Shown in pieces: positions 52,916-63,230 of a stretch of DNA of 64,000 nt. Source of the stretch: Acidobacteriota bacterium (GTDB taxonomy: Bacteria; Acidobacteriota; Terriglobia; Bryobacterales; Bryobacteraceae); the NCBI GenBank assembly GCA_016185425.1, contig JACPNQ010000037.1, forward strand, positions 124,001 through 188,000. Direction: 5' to 3'. How positions within the stretch are numbered: position 1 is the stretch's first letter; the number at the start of each line of letters is the position of its first letter. The position numbers and the translations under genes are program-made. The notes under the pieces are model-generated. The model saw nothing but the letters and a program-made list of their open reading frames with translations. It had not been told where the DNA came from and ran no database searches.

Positions 52916-53794
52916 TCACCCGATCCATTTGTCCAGATAACGTTTGCCCGCCTGAATCCCCTCAAACTCCGTCATCCGCGAGCCCTCATATTCAATACCC
53001 ACCCATCCGTGATAACCGGCCGCGTCGACGATACCCATCAGCCGGTCCATGTCCATCGTCGTCTCTTTCAAATTGGCATCGAAGTCGAAGCACTTGAAAC
53101 TCACGCCCCGTGCGTAAGCCATCAGCTTCTTCACTGCCTCGTAGCGATCGATGTCCTTCGGGAAATTGCCGAAATCCGGCAGCGTCCCCAGGTTCGGCTG
53201 CTTCGCCTGCTGCATCAGCTTCACCACTACGTCCGGGTTCGACGAGATGCCGCCGTGGTTCTCGATGATGACGCTGATATTCCGTCCCGCTGCGTACTCA
53301 CACAACTTCGAAAAACTCTCGACGCACCGGCCAATGAAGTCGTCGATCTCCGCCGCTGTCGCCGGCTGCTTCTCGCCGGGGTACATATTCGTGCGGATCG
53401 CGTGGCCCCCGAGCTCCGCCGCTATATCCACCCATTTGCGATGGTTGTCCGCGGCCGCCATGCGCTGCGACTTCTCCGTGTGGCCCATGAAGCCTTCACC
53501 GTCGCACATGATCAACACGGCCTTGGTGCCTGTGGCCGCGATGTTCCGCTTCAGACGGCGCACGTAGTCGCTCGTCGGTGCTTCCCACAGACCGTTCACA
53601 AACTCCAGGCCTTCAATCCCGAACTGCTCCTGCGCAATGCGCGGAAAGTCGAGATTCGTCATCAGGCGGCTCTGAATCGCCTTGTGCAGCGACCATTCGG
53701 CCAGCGAAATCTTGAACTTTTTCTCTCCGCGGTTCTGGGCGAAACCTAACGACGGAATAACGGCCCCGAGGCCGAAGAGTGTGCGGCGATCCAT
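52916..53794 (-). CDS. Sugar phosphate isomerase/epimerase-like TIM-barrel protein
   Basis: 292 residues from ATG 53794. The start DRRTLFGLGAVIPSLGFAQ is a short Tat-like signal. The barrel shows the AP-endonuclease-2/xylose-isomerase-like pattern: ISLAEWSLHKAIQ, AQEQFGIEGLEFVNGLW, VLIMCDGEGFMG, RNISVIIENHGGISSNPDVVVKLM (Glu metal ligand), LPDFGNFP (Asp), SFKCFDFDANLKE and GWVGIEYEGSRMTEFEGI (Glu). It may isomerise a sugar acid or inositol-type substrate. Export would be unusual for the family. Confidence 0.85.
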   Translation of the reverse strand: MDRRTLFGLGAVIPSLGFAQNRGEKKFKISLAEWSLHKAIQSRLMTNLDFPRIAQEQFGIEGLEFVNGLWEAPTSDYVRRLKRNIAATGTKAVLIMCDGEGFMGHTEKSQRMAAADNHRKWVDIAAELGGHAIRTNMYPGEKQPATAAEIDDFIGRCVESFSKLCEYAAGRNISVIIENHGGISSNPDVVVKLMQQAKQPNLGTLPDFGNFPKDIDRYEAVKKLMAYARGVSFKCFDFDANLKETTMDMDRLMGIVDAAGYHGWVGIEYEGSRMTEFEGIQAGKRYLDKWIG

Positions 53795-53804
53795 GCTCTC
53801 TAGG

Positions 53805-54439
53805 CTACAGCGAAAGCAGCTCGGACGGGTGGCCGATCCAGAAATCCGGCGAGTACGCCTCCATCTCTTCATGATTTCCGTAGCCATAGCGCACCGCGCA
53901 CACGCGCACACCCGCGGCACGCCCCGCGGCCATGTCCGCCGTGGAATCGCCGACGAACAGCACGTCGTCGGGCTCCACACCGAATACCTCGAGCGAGCGA
54001 TGCAGCACATCCGGCGCCGGCTTCGCCGGAAACCCGTCCGTCCCCTGCACATGATCGAAGTAAGGCAGCAAGCCAAACTGTTCCAGCACGATCCGTGTCA
54101 TCGGCGTGCCCTTTGTCGTGGCCGTGCCTTTCCTGCCGGGCAGGGCCGCCAGTGTTTCCACGACTCCGTCAAAAGTTCGAGTATTCACATGGCCACGGGC
54201 CGCATAGATCTTGCGGTATTGCTGAATCAAGTCTTCGATCCCCGGATCGTCGATGCCGGGAATCACGTCCTGAAAGAGGTCCCGCAGGTGACGGCCGATG
54301 TAGATGCGCAGGAGCGAAACGGGTTGCGGCGGATGCCCGTTTCGCTCCAGCACTTCGAGAACCGAAGCAGTGATATCTGTCGCGGAATCGGTCAGCGTCC
54401 CGTCGACATCGAAAAGATAAACCGGAAATCTGCTTGCCA

Positions 54440-54440
<1 letters not shown>
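53805..54440 (-). CDS. HAD-family phosphatase (phosphoglycolate-phosphatase-like)
   Basis: 211 residues. Motif I YLFDVDGTLTDSATDI with the nucleophile Asp, a helical cap (LLRIYIGRHLRDLFQDVIPG), TATTKGTPMTRIVLEQFGL for motif II (T), and GFPAKPAPDVLHRSL and VLFVGDSTADMAAGRAAGVRVCAV for motifs III/IV. It resembles Gph-type enzymes; the substrate is unknown, so no symbol is given. Its first base overlaps the ftsH stop. Confidence 0.9.
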
Positions 54441-56356
<1,916 letters not shown>

Positions 56357-56430
56357 TGCTTCCTCAATCTTTGAGACGCCCAGACCGGCCCGTGTGATAC
56401 ATCAATTCAGAAAATCTCTCACAAAGCCAG

Positions 56431-57780
56431 TCACTTAGAGAATACCGTATCGCAGAGCACTCGTAGGCGTATCCGGCTCCCGGAATCCGCCGCGGCCGAT
56501 GCCGCCGCTCCAAAACGGTACATCCATACAATTCCGTCACTATCCGTAATCATCGGCCACAAATGCCGTTCCCATGAGGGTACGCGCGAGCCTGCGAAAA
56601 GTTCCTTCACCGGTCGCTCCACCGTCTCCCCCACAGGACGGAAACGATCCCCGGCCCGCCACGTCCGCAAACGCAACGGAGGCCGCAGCCGCTCCCATTC
56701 CAGCGATGTCGGTTCCCCTTCAGTATACCCCCCGTCCGCCTCGAGCCAAATCCGTACCAGCTTTCCGCCCATAATTCCCTCACCTGGCACCGGCAGGGCC
56801 AAATCCACATCGCCGGTCCTTGCCGCTCCGGCCTCAATCCGCATCCAGTCCATTGACCGTACCGCCCGTCCCCCCGGCACCTCCACCGTCCCCTCGCCGC
56901 TTGCGCCCACGGCCAATTCCGCCACCCGCTCGACATGGGCGAGGTCCAGACGCCGCAGTCCGCCGAATACTCGCTCCAATGCCATTCGCATCACCCGCAG
57001 CAACAATGCCGGGTGCATCGTGGCCAACCCGCGCCGGTCGATCACCAAAGCCGGGCCGTCCTGTCTCGCACAGCGATCGAGGGCCACCCCCGCCTCCTTC
57101 CGCCAGTAGTCTTCGTCTAACCCCGCCAACTCCGCCACTCGCGCCAGCGCTCCGTCTACCTCTGGCGCGAGTTCCCGCATCACCGGCAACAGCCGCGCTC
57201 GCACCCGGTTCCGCAAGAAGGCATCCGAGTCATTCGATGCATCCTCCCGCCATGCCAGCCCGCGCTCCCGCAGCCAATCCCGAACCTCCTCTCGCCGTAC
57301 GGCCAGCAGCGGCCGCACCAGACCTTCGCCTGTCACCGGCAGCACTCCACGCAGCCCCGTCGTCCCCGCTCCCCGAAGCAGCCGCATCAGTACCGTCTCC
57401 GCCTGGTCGGACGCGGTATGCCCCGTCGCCACGCGCTCCACCAGCCCGTCCGTCATGACACTCGCAAAAAACGCCATCCGTTCCCGCCGGCAGAACTGCT
57501 CCAGATTCCCGGAAACCGCTCCCGCCCGGTGCACCACGAAGGGCAATCCCATCTGTTCCGCGAGATCTCGAACGAAGGCGCAGTCCTTCTCCGATTCTTC
57601 GCCGCGCAGTCCATGATTCACGTGCAGCACCGTCAACGCCGCCCCGCCGCGCGCCGCCAAAAAATGCAACAAAAACACCGAATCCGCGCCGCCCGATACC
57701 GCTACGCCGAGCCGGATTCCCGCGGGGATCATGCTATAACGGGAGATCGTGTTCTCGATTCGTTCGAGCACCAGATTCAT
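56431..57780 (-). CDS. tilS: tRNA(Ile)-lysidine synthase
   Basis: 449 residues. The N-type ATP-PPase loop is LGVAVSGGADSVFLLHFL. VLHVNHGLRGEESEKD and VATGHTASDQAETVLMRLLRGAGTTGLRGV are the tRNA-Ile-binding/adenylation motifs. The C-terminal substrate-binding region contains RTWRAGDRFRPVGETVERPVKELFAGSRVPSWERHLWPMI (TilS C-terminal). It makes lysidine at C34 of tRNA-Ile. It is divergent from kdsC, with 18 bp between starts. Confidence 0.94.
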   Translation of the reverse strand: MNLVLERIENTISRYSMIPAGIRLGVAVSGGADSVFLLHFLAARGGAALTVLHVNHGLRGEESEKDCAFVRDLAEQMGLPFVVHRAGAVSGNLEQFCRRERMAFFASVMTDGLVERVATGHTASDQAETVLMRLLRGAGTTGLRGVLPVTGEGLVRPLLAVRREEVRDWLRERGLAWREDASNDSDAFLRNRVRARLLPVMRELAPEVDGALARVAELAGLDEDYWRKEAGVALDRCARQDGPALVIDRRGLATMHPALLLRVMRMALERVFGGLRRLDLAHVERVAELAVGASGEGTVEVPGGRAVRSMDWMRIEAGAARTGDVDLALPVPGEGIMGGKLVRIWLEADGGYTEGEPTSLEWERLRPPLRLRTWRAGDRFRPVGETVERPVKELFAGSRVPSWERHLWPMITDSDGIVWMYRFGAAASAAADSGSRIRLRVLCDTVFSK

Positions 57781-57798
57781 TGTAGAGGAGACTTCGCA

Positions 57799-58335
57799 TT
57801 GACCGTGAAAGAACGCGCCGCTCAGGTGAAACTATTGTTGATGGATGTGGACGGCGTAATGACGGATGGCACGCTCTGGAACGTCCCCGACGGGCACGGC
57901 GGTTTTGCGGAAACGAAGGGTTTTGATTCGCAGGACGGGATCGCCCTCCAATGGCTGAGCTGGAACGGCATCAAGACCGGCGTCATTAGCGGCCGTGTCT
58001 CGCCGGCCACCGAAATTCGCGCCAAACAGTGCAAGATGTCCTATGTCTATCAGGGCCATATCGAGAAGATCCCCATCTTGCAGGAAATCATGGCCGACGC
58101 GAAAGTCTCCGTCGATGAGATCGCCTATATCGGCGACGACCTCACCGACGTCGTCGTCTTTCGCCGGGTTGGTTTGGCCATCGCCGTCAATAATGCGCGG
58201 CCCCAGGTGAAAAAGGCCGCCCATTTCGTCACCGAGGCCAGTGGCGGGCAGGGCGCGGTCCGCGAAGTCGTCGAAATGGTGCTCGATGCCCAAGGTCTCT
58301 GGGACCAGCTCCTGGATAAGTACGAGGCCCGCTAA
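57799..58335 (+). CDS. kdsC: 3-deoxy-D-manno-octulosonate 8-phosphate phosphatase (KdsC-like)
   Basis: 178 residues from a TTG at 57799 with AGGAG 8 bases upstream; a GTG 6 bp later is possible. HAD C0-type: LLLMDVDGVMTDGTLW is motif I, GFDSQDGIALQWLSWNGIKTGVISGRVSPATEIRAKQ covers motif II, and IAYIGDDLTDVVVFRRVGLAIAVNNARPQVKKAAHFVTEASGGQGAVREVVEMVL motif III/IV. It removes phosphate from KDO-8-P for lipid A core synthesis. The ATG/TTG choice follows the ribosome site. Confidence 0.9.
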   Translation: MTVKERAAQVKLLLMDVDGVMTDGTLWNVPDGHGGFAETKGFDSQDGIALQWLSWNGIKTGVISGRVSPATEIRAKQCKMSYVYQGHIEKIPILQEIMADAKVSVDEIAYIGDDLTDVVVFRRVGLAIAVNNARPQVKKAAHFVTEASGGQGAVREVVEMVLDAQGLWDQLLDKYEAR

Positions 58336-58336
58336 C

Positions 58337-59002
58337 GTGATCGATGAGTCGAGCGAACCTACCGCGTTTGAAGTCATCGGGAATGCCGGCCCAGGATTCC
58401 TGGCGTCCCTGACCACGGTCATTGCCCGCCACGGAGGCGACATCACCTCCGTGCAGATCATGGAATCGCGCCCGTCCTCGCGGACTTACTTCGAAGTGGA
58501 GATCACCGGCGATGCCGCCTCAATGCTCGACGAGCTGCGCGCCCTGCCCATCGTCCACGAAGTCAAACGGGTCAACTCCATGCAGAAGATCTATGGCAAG
58601 CGGATCATCATCATGGGCGGTGGCGCACAGGTTGGGCAGGTTGCAATTGGAGCCATCTCCGAAGCCGATCGCCACAATATCCGCGGCGAGCATATCTCGG
58701 TTGATACCATTCCGCTCGTCGGCGAAAAACCGCTCGCCGAAGCGGTGCGCGCCGTCGCCCGCCTGCCGCGCGCCAAGGCGCTGGTGCTAGCCGGATCGCT
58801 GATGGGCGGCGAGATTGAGCAGGCCGTCCGCGACGTTCGCGCGCAGGGTTTGCTAGTCGTCAGCCTCAACATGGCGGGTAGCGTTCCTGAAGCCGCCGAC
58901 CTCGTTGTCACCGATCCCGTGCAAGCAGGAGTCATGACCGTAATGGCCGTCGCTGACACGGCCAAGTTCTCCATCGACAAGTTGAAGCGCCGCGAGTTCT
59001 AA
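58337..59002 (+). CDS. ACT-domain protein (DUF5612-like)
   Basis: 221 residues from a GTG one base after kdsC. The N-terminal 75 residues form an ACT-like domain (TAFEVIGNAGPGFLASLTTVIARHGGDITSVQIMES, YFEVEITGDAASMLDELRALPIVHEVKRV). The C-terminal part (IYGKRIIIMGGGAQVGQVAIGAISEADRHNIRGEHISVDTIPLVGEKPLAEAVRAVARLP; VLAGSLMGGEIEQAV; ADLVVTDPVQAGVMTVMAVADTAKFSIDK) matches the DUF5612-type domain seen next to ACT domains. The role is unknown, perhaps amino-acid sensing. The 3' end overlaps the convergent anti-sigma gene by 4 bp. Confidence 0.8.
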   Translation: MIDESSEPTAFEVIGNAGPGFLASLTTVIARHGGDITSVQIMESRPSSRTYFEVEITGDAASMLDELRALPIVHEVKRVNSMQKIYGKRIIIMGGGAQVGQVAIGAISEADRHNIRGEHISVDTIPLVGEKPLAEAVRAVARLPRAKALVLAGSLMGGEIEQAVRDVRAQGLLVVSLNMAGSVPEAADLVVTDPVQAGVMTVMAVADTAKFSIDKLKRREF

Positions 59003-59625
59003 CGCGCCTCGACGGCCAGCGAATACTCGCGCACCGTTTCGCCCGCCTGCTTCAGCCGCACCCAGTACTGGCCCGCTTTTAGCGCGGAGGCGTAGCGAGC
59101 TTCGGCCTTCCCGGCTGTAAACGTAACCGGTAACTCCGCCACGATATCGCCCGAAGCATTCACAAGTTGTGCCGTCGCCGTCTTCTGCTCAATACCGCTG
59201 GCCTCCAGCCGCAAATCGAGCGCATAACCCGCTACCGCGCGACTCTCCGCCGCGCCTGAGCCCCGCAGCGTCCGCAGCTCCACAGTACGCCACTCGGCCG
59301 GCACGGCGGCTTGCCATGGCTGCCACACAAATACAGCCAGCAGTACCGCCAACGCCCCCGCCAGCGCCGGCGCTGGCCGATCGGACCAGTCGAAATGAAA
59401 CCACCTTCGCCTGTCGCGCTTCTCCCCAACTGCCTCGGCAGCCACGTGCTCGGCCGCGGCCTTCACCACGCTGACGTAATCCGTTGCTTCGTCTAATCGC
59501 TCCTGGCATCCTTCGCAGACCAGCATGTGCTCTTCCAACTGCCCGAGTTCTGGTTCCTGCAAACGGCCTAAAACATACAACTCAAGAGTTTCGTCCTGGG
59601 GATGCGCCTTTTGGTTAAAGGGCAT
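58999..59625 (-). CDS. Membrane zinc-finger anti-sigma-like protein
   Basis: 208 residues from the ATG at 59625, which has GGAGGAG about 8 bases upstream; an ATG 42 bp earlier lacks such a site. The N-terminal cytoplasmic part has ETLELYVLGRLQEPELGQLEEHMLVCEGCQERLDEA, an HxxxCxxC zinc motif of the ZAS anti-sigma type. A membrane helix (ALAGALAVLLAVFVW, about 95-115) leads to a periplasmic beta-rich domain (YALDLRLEASGIEQKTATAQLV, AELPVTFTAGKAEARY). It probably holds the sigma factor encoded 77 bp upstream. It is the third gene of the CHAT-sigma operon. Confidence 0.82.
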   Translation of the reverse strand: MPFNQKAHPQDETLELYVLGRLQEPELGQLEEHMLVCEGCQERLDEATDYVSVVKAAAEHVAAEAVGEKRDRRRWFHFDWSDRPAPALAGALAVLLAVFVWQPWQAAVPAEWRTVELRTLRGSGAAESRAVAGYALDLRLEASGIEQKTATAQLVNASGDIVAELPVTFTAGKAEARYASALKAGQYWVRLKQAGETVREYSLAVEAR

Positions 59626-59702
59626 GCGCGGCTCCTCCACCTGATAGTGATTCGGTTTCCTGTTCATCTCTCGGGCAATCCGTTGCCCTCTTAGACATAG
59701 TG

Positions 59703-60374
59703 TCAGGCGCCGGCACTTTTTCTCAGAAAAATGTTTTCAGATGTATTCACTTTTTCGATTCGCCGTTTCCCTAACTCCGCAAACCGCGCCTTCGCCCGCG
59801 ATTTTAGCAGCCGGAACTGTGTGTCGTTCAATCCCATCTCCCGGCATATCTGCTCCTGGCTCTGCTCGTAGAGATAGAAGCGCGTCAATATCTCCCGGTC
59901 CCGCCGCGAAATCGTGTGGAGCACCTGCTTCATAATCTCCACTTTCTGCCGCCGCAGCGCGTCTCCCTCCGGATCGACACGCTCGTCGGCCATGGCCGCG
60001 CCATCTTCCAGGTCGGTCTTCTCCCGGCGCTCCTCCACCAGCCTGTCGATATGCGTCGCCACCTGCCGCCGCACCACGGTGCGCACGTAGCCCATCAGGC
60101 GGTCCGGCTCGCGCAACTCGCCTCGCTGGATCGCTCCCAGCACCACGAGAAACGTATCGTGAACTTTGTCTTCAATCTCCTGCGCGCCGAGCTGCCGCGA
60201 TAGGTAATACCGGACGCCGCGGCCGAAGGTTGCGTAAAGCCGCGTCATCGCGTTCTGATCGCCTGCGCGGATGCTGTCCACCAGCTCGGCCCACTCGGCC
60301 GCTGCCGCTTGTCCCACAGAATCCTGTGGGTCGCGGCTAGCTGGGGAAACTCTTTCTTCCGGGATCGTTAACAT
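59703..60374 (-). CDS. Sigma-70 family (ECF-like) RNA polymerase sigma factor
   Basis: 223 residues. Region 2: SIRAGDQNAMTRLYATFGRGVRYYLSRQLGAQEIEDKVHDTFLVVLGAI, with GYVRTVVRRQVATHIDRL as 2.4/2.5-like DNA-contact helix. Region 4: QVLHTISRRDREILTRFYLYEQSQEQICREMGLNDTQFRLLKSRAKARFAELG, with the helix-turn-helix at SQEQICREMGLNDTQFRLL. It starts 12 bases after the TPR-CHAT stop and is followed by the zinc-finger membrane gene. The promoters it serves are unknown; autoregulation of the operon is possible. Confidence 0.92.
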   Translation of the reverse strand: MLTIPEERVSPASRDPQDSVGQAAAAEWAELVDSIRAGDQNAMTRLYATFGRGVRYYLSRQLGAQEIEDKVHDTFLVVLGAIQRGELREPDRLMGYVRTVVRRQVATHIDRLVEERREKTDLEDGAAMADERVDPEGDALRRQKVEIMKQVLHTISRRDREILTRFYLYEQSQEQICREMGLNDTQFRLLKSRAKARFAELGKRRIEKVNTSENIFLRKSAGA

Positions 60375-60386
60375 CTTCGCTACTAT

Positions 60387-62765
60387 TCACCTTCTTGCCA
60401 GCAATACATGCCCGGCCCAATGTCGCGGTTGGGCAGCCAGTCCACCCGCGCGAATGCAGGCTAACTGAGCCTGCCGCAACGCCGGCGCGGCGTTTGGAAG
60501 GTTCGACCCCTCGTTTGCCGCCAGCCGGCGATAAAACTCCGAGAAAAACTGCGTTGACTCGTCCCCCACCGGCCACAGCGTTGATACGACCTGCCGTGTT
60601 CCCGCCGTCAGCCAGGCCCGTGTCAAACCCAACTGGCCCGTGCCGCTCGCCGCCTCCGCACCCGTCGAATGGCACGCGCTCATCACTACCAGGTCCGCGC
60701 GCAACCGCAGCGCCGAGATATCTTCGGCCGTCAACAGGCCCATCCCCCCGTCCTGCCGCAGAGAGAGCGCCAGCCGCGGCCGCGCTGCGTCGTTCGCGGG
60801 CGTTGCCGTGTGCGTGGCGATGTGTATGATGCCGGGCTGCCATTGGTTCAACCGCGCCAGCACCGATTCCTCGCCGCTGTCTTCCCCTAAATGAATTGCC
60901 GTCTCATAGCCGGCCTTTCGCCAAACCCTTTCCGCCGCCGCTGCTTCCCGCTTCGTTCCCGGCAGGCGCGGCAACCCCGCGGCAAAAACGGTTCGCGGCC
61001 GCATCCAGCCGGTTTTGCGGCGTTCATCCGCGCTATTGAATATCGGATCGGCTATGGCAAGAAATTTGTGGACGCCGGCCGATCTGGAAGGATGTCGCAA
61101 CGCGTTCGGTACCAGTCGCAGTTCCACCTCTTCCGCCAGATAGCGGCTATGCTCGCCCGGCAAAGCACCGAAAGGAACTTGAAACAGCCCCTCATCGGCG
61201 ACAATGTCCCAGCGATTCGCTCCGGCGCTCGCGATATCGAGGTTGCCCAGCAACATCTTCCGCAACCCCACGCCCGTCGCCGCGGTATCGTTTGCGTCCG
61301 CTTCAATCGCGTGACGGAACGCTGCAACGGCGGCCAGGATTTTCCCCTTCGGCGCCAACGGTCGCATCGATAAGGCGCGATTGGTCCATACCCATAGCCA
61401 CGAACCTTCTTCGTGCAGCCAATAGGTCAAGATCGCTTCCGTAGCGGCAGGTTTTTCCAGATAGGAGGAGTGCCCCGGGTGCCCTCCCGTTTCCGGCCGC
61501 GCACTTGCCTCCTGTTCGAGTATTGACGCGCGGACTAGTTTCAACCGCGAACGCGCGGCCTCATCTCCCGCCAGCCAATTCGCCTCCAGACGCCGGGCTT
61601 CGGCAAGCAGTGCCTGATCGTCCCCTTTTGCCGGCCCAGTCGTCTCGATACTCCAGGCGCGCGTATTTTGAATCAGCGCGAACATCTCAGCCGCCAGCCT
61701 GGCGTTCGGCTTCTTCCGATACAGACGCCCCGCCGCCCGAAGGTATCCCTCAAAGAGTTCGGTCGCCATTCGCTTCTCCGCGCCCAAGCGGAGACGATCG
61801 GACAGCGGCAGCGCCCGCCGCCACTCTTCCACCAGCCGGTATGCCCTGCGAAATCCGTCTAGCCCGGCTTGCTCATGGCCTTCTTCCGTGGATATCTCCG
61901 CCTCTTCGGCCCGCATGACCCATTCCGGTACCGCTAGTTTTTGGCCTCTGTCCAAGGCATCAATCGTCTTGTTGATCCAGATGCGAGCGGCACGGATGTT
62001 TCCCATTCGCCGGTAGAGACGGGCGAGTTTCCCCGCCGTTTGCGGTATGCGGCGCTCCGGGTCTTTGTCCCTGGCCCGCTCCCACCACGCTCGCGCCAAT
62101 AATTCCAAAGCCTGATGCGCTCGAGACCAATCCTGTTGAGAGAGTTCATTACCCCATAGCTCCAATATGTCTGCTCTCGTGGATGCTGTCGGCGCTACTT
62201 CCAGGGCCTGGCGGAATATGTGTGCGGCCCTATCGACTCCCTGCGTTTTGGCGATCGCCCTTCCAAAGCTGCCGAGGCTCTTGAATCGTTGGTCGGTCGA
62301 CTGGTTTCGCGGGCGGATTTCCATTCCGCGAATTGCCGCCGCGGCCGCTGCTTCGTAGTCGCCCGTGATCACATAAAGACCGGCGAGATTGGCTTCGACG
62401 ATATGCAAGTTCAGGGAATCTCCCGCTTGCTCCGACGAAAGCCGCGATGATCGCAGGTAATGGATTGCCGACCGGTTCTCCCCCAACGCCATAAGCACCG
62501 CACCTTGGCTCGACAGGAATCGTCCGTGGGAGGCCAGATCGCCAGCCGCGCCAGCCTGCTCGGCTCCCTTGCTGAATTCCTTCGCGGCGGTCTCGTAGTC
62601 ACCGCTCTTAAATGCTAATAGACCCGCTGTTCGCGGCGCTGCGAAACGATCGCTCATCCAGGCTCTATCTGGATCTTGCCGATGCGCGGGAAGGTTGCCG
62701 CTGCAACTGGTAATTCCTACCAGCACAGCACTGCCGAACCCCACGATAACTCCCGCTATGCGCAT
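60387..62765 (-). CDS. TPR-CHAT lipoprotein (caspase-like protease)
   Basis: 792 residues. Lipoprotein signal with lipobox ITSC (C21), so it is likely anchored in the periplasm. Residues about 40-370 form TPR/alpha-solenoid repeats (LLAFKSGDYETAAKEFSKGAEQAG; LAGLYVITGDYEAAAAAAIRGMEI; and others). From about 440 a CHAT domain follows (YWLHEEGSWLWVWTN, VPFGALPGEHSRYL) with the catalytic pair His652 in IIHIATHT and Cys697 in VVMSACHST, then LTRAWLTAGTRQVVSTLWPVGDE. CHAT enzymes are caspase-like cysteine proteases. Encoded in one operon with a sigma factor and an anti-sigma-like protein. Confidence 0.9.
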   Translation of the reverse strand: MRIAGVIVGFGSAVLVGITSCSGNLPAHRQDPDRAWMSDRFAAPRTAGLLAFKSGDYETAAKEFSKGAEQAGAAGDLASHGRFLSSQGAVLMALGENRSAIHYLRSSRLSSEQAGDSLNLHIVEANLAGLYVITGDYEAAAAAAIRGMEIRPRNQSTDQRFKSLGSFGRAIAKTQGVDRAAHIFRQALEVAPTASTRADILELWGNELSQQDWSRAHQALELLARAWWERARDKDPERRIPQTAGKLARLYRRMGNIRAARIWINKTIDALDRGQKLAVPEWVMRAEEAEISTEEGHEQAGLDGFRRAYRLVEEWRRALPLSDRLRLGAEKRMATELFEGYLRAAGRLYRKKPNARLAAEMFALIQNTRAWSIETTGPAKGDDQALLAEARRLEANWLAGDEAARSRLKLVRASILEQEASARPETGGHPGHSSYLEKPAATEAILTYWLHEEGSWLWVWTNRALSMRPLAPKGKILAAVAAFRHAIEADANDTAATGVGLRKMLLGNLDIASAGANRWDIVADEGLFQVPFGALPGEHSRYLAEEVELRLVPNALRHPSRSAGVHKFLAIADPIFNSADERRKTGWMRPRTVFAAGLPRLPGTKREAAAAERVWRKAGYETAIHLGEDSGEESVLARLNQWQPGIIHIATHTATPANDAARPRLALSLRQDGGMGLLTAEDISALRLRADLVVMSACHSTGAEAASGTGQLGLTRAWLTAGTRQVVSTLWPVGDESTQFFSEFYRRLAANEGSNLPNAAPALRQAQLACIRAGGLAAQPRHWAGHVLLARR

Positions 62766-62811
62766 CGCACCTCGACAATCAACCGGAAAAAACTGGCCGC
62801 GTTGTCTGGCG

Positions 62812-62847
62812 TCCTAGGAGTGGTCCCAGAAGGGAGTACTCCTAGGA
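62812..62847. repeat. 10-bp inverted repeat at the TPR-CHAT promoter
   Basis: TCCTAGGAGT (62812-62821) and ACTCCTAGGA (62838-62847) are exact reverse complements with 16 bases between. The element lies from the -10 box into the early transcript of the TPR-CHAT operon, where a repressor or activator site, or an RNA hairpin, would act. No T-run follows it in the sense direction of the operon, so it is not a plain terminator. Confidence 0.6.
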
Positions 62848-62874
62848 TCATACCAGAGTTGTTGCTTAGTGCAA
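62847..62874 (-). promoter_or_regulatory. Promoter of the TPR-CHAT operon
   Basis: On the minus strand TTGCAC (62874-62869) and TATGAT (62852-62847) are separated by 16 bp; the -10 matches five of six consensus bases, the -35 three of six. Start of transcription would be near 62840, giving a leader of about 75 bases before the ATG at 62765. The -10 box is adjacent to and overlaps the first half of a 10-bp inverted repeat. Confidence 0.5.
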
Positions 62875-63230
62875 CCCGGAAGTGTCGGTTTGCGTTTGTC
62901 TTGCGACTGTGTGCGCAAGGGGTTTATTTAGTTACGGTTGGGTTCACAGTCCGGGAATGATGATGATAACTTCTTCCATGTGGCCCCGGATCTCGGTGGT
63001 TGTGCGCCACCTCGATCTCAAGGTACTTCGGGGCCTGGTACTGTTTTCAAACTTCAGACTTTTAATTCATTGAAAACAATGGAAATATAATTCTCGATTT
63101 CCTGTGACCGTCATCTGTAACATGCTCATATTTCGAGGTTTACTCGATTGTGCTTGTGCATATCTGTCGCTAAGCCAGTAATAATCTATGATTTAGCGGC
63201 GATTTCCAACTCTCTCCTTCGAGACCGGTA
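62875..63230. other. Non-coding, AT-richer stretch
   Basis: About 356 bases between the upstream end of the TPR-CHAT promoter and the stop of the surface protein at 63231. I see no convincing gene; a 63-codon frame at 62882-63073 has no ribosome site and no recognisable product. TGTTTTCAA (63042-63050) and TTGAAAACA (63070-63078) form a 9-bp inverted repeat with a 19-base spacer, possibly a regulatory site. The rest is AT-richer than the neighbouring genes. Confidence 0.5.

Noticed and set aside
57418..57798. Upstream extension of kdsC
   Set aside because: It overlaps tilS on the other strand; the AGGAG site and the conserved start place the gene at 57799.
62882..63073. 63-codon open frame in the gap before the surface protein
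   Set aside because: No ribosome site, no recognisable product and composition like the surrounding non-coding stretch.
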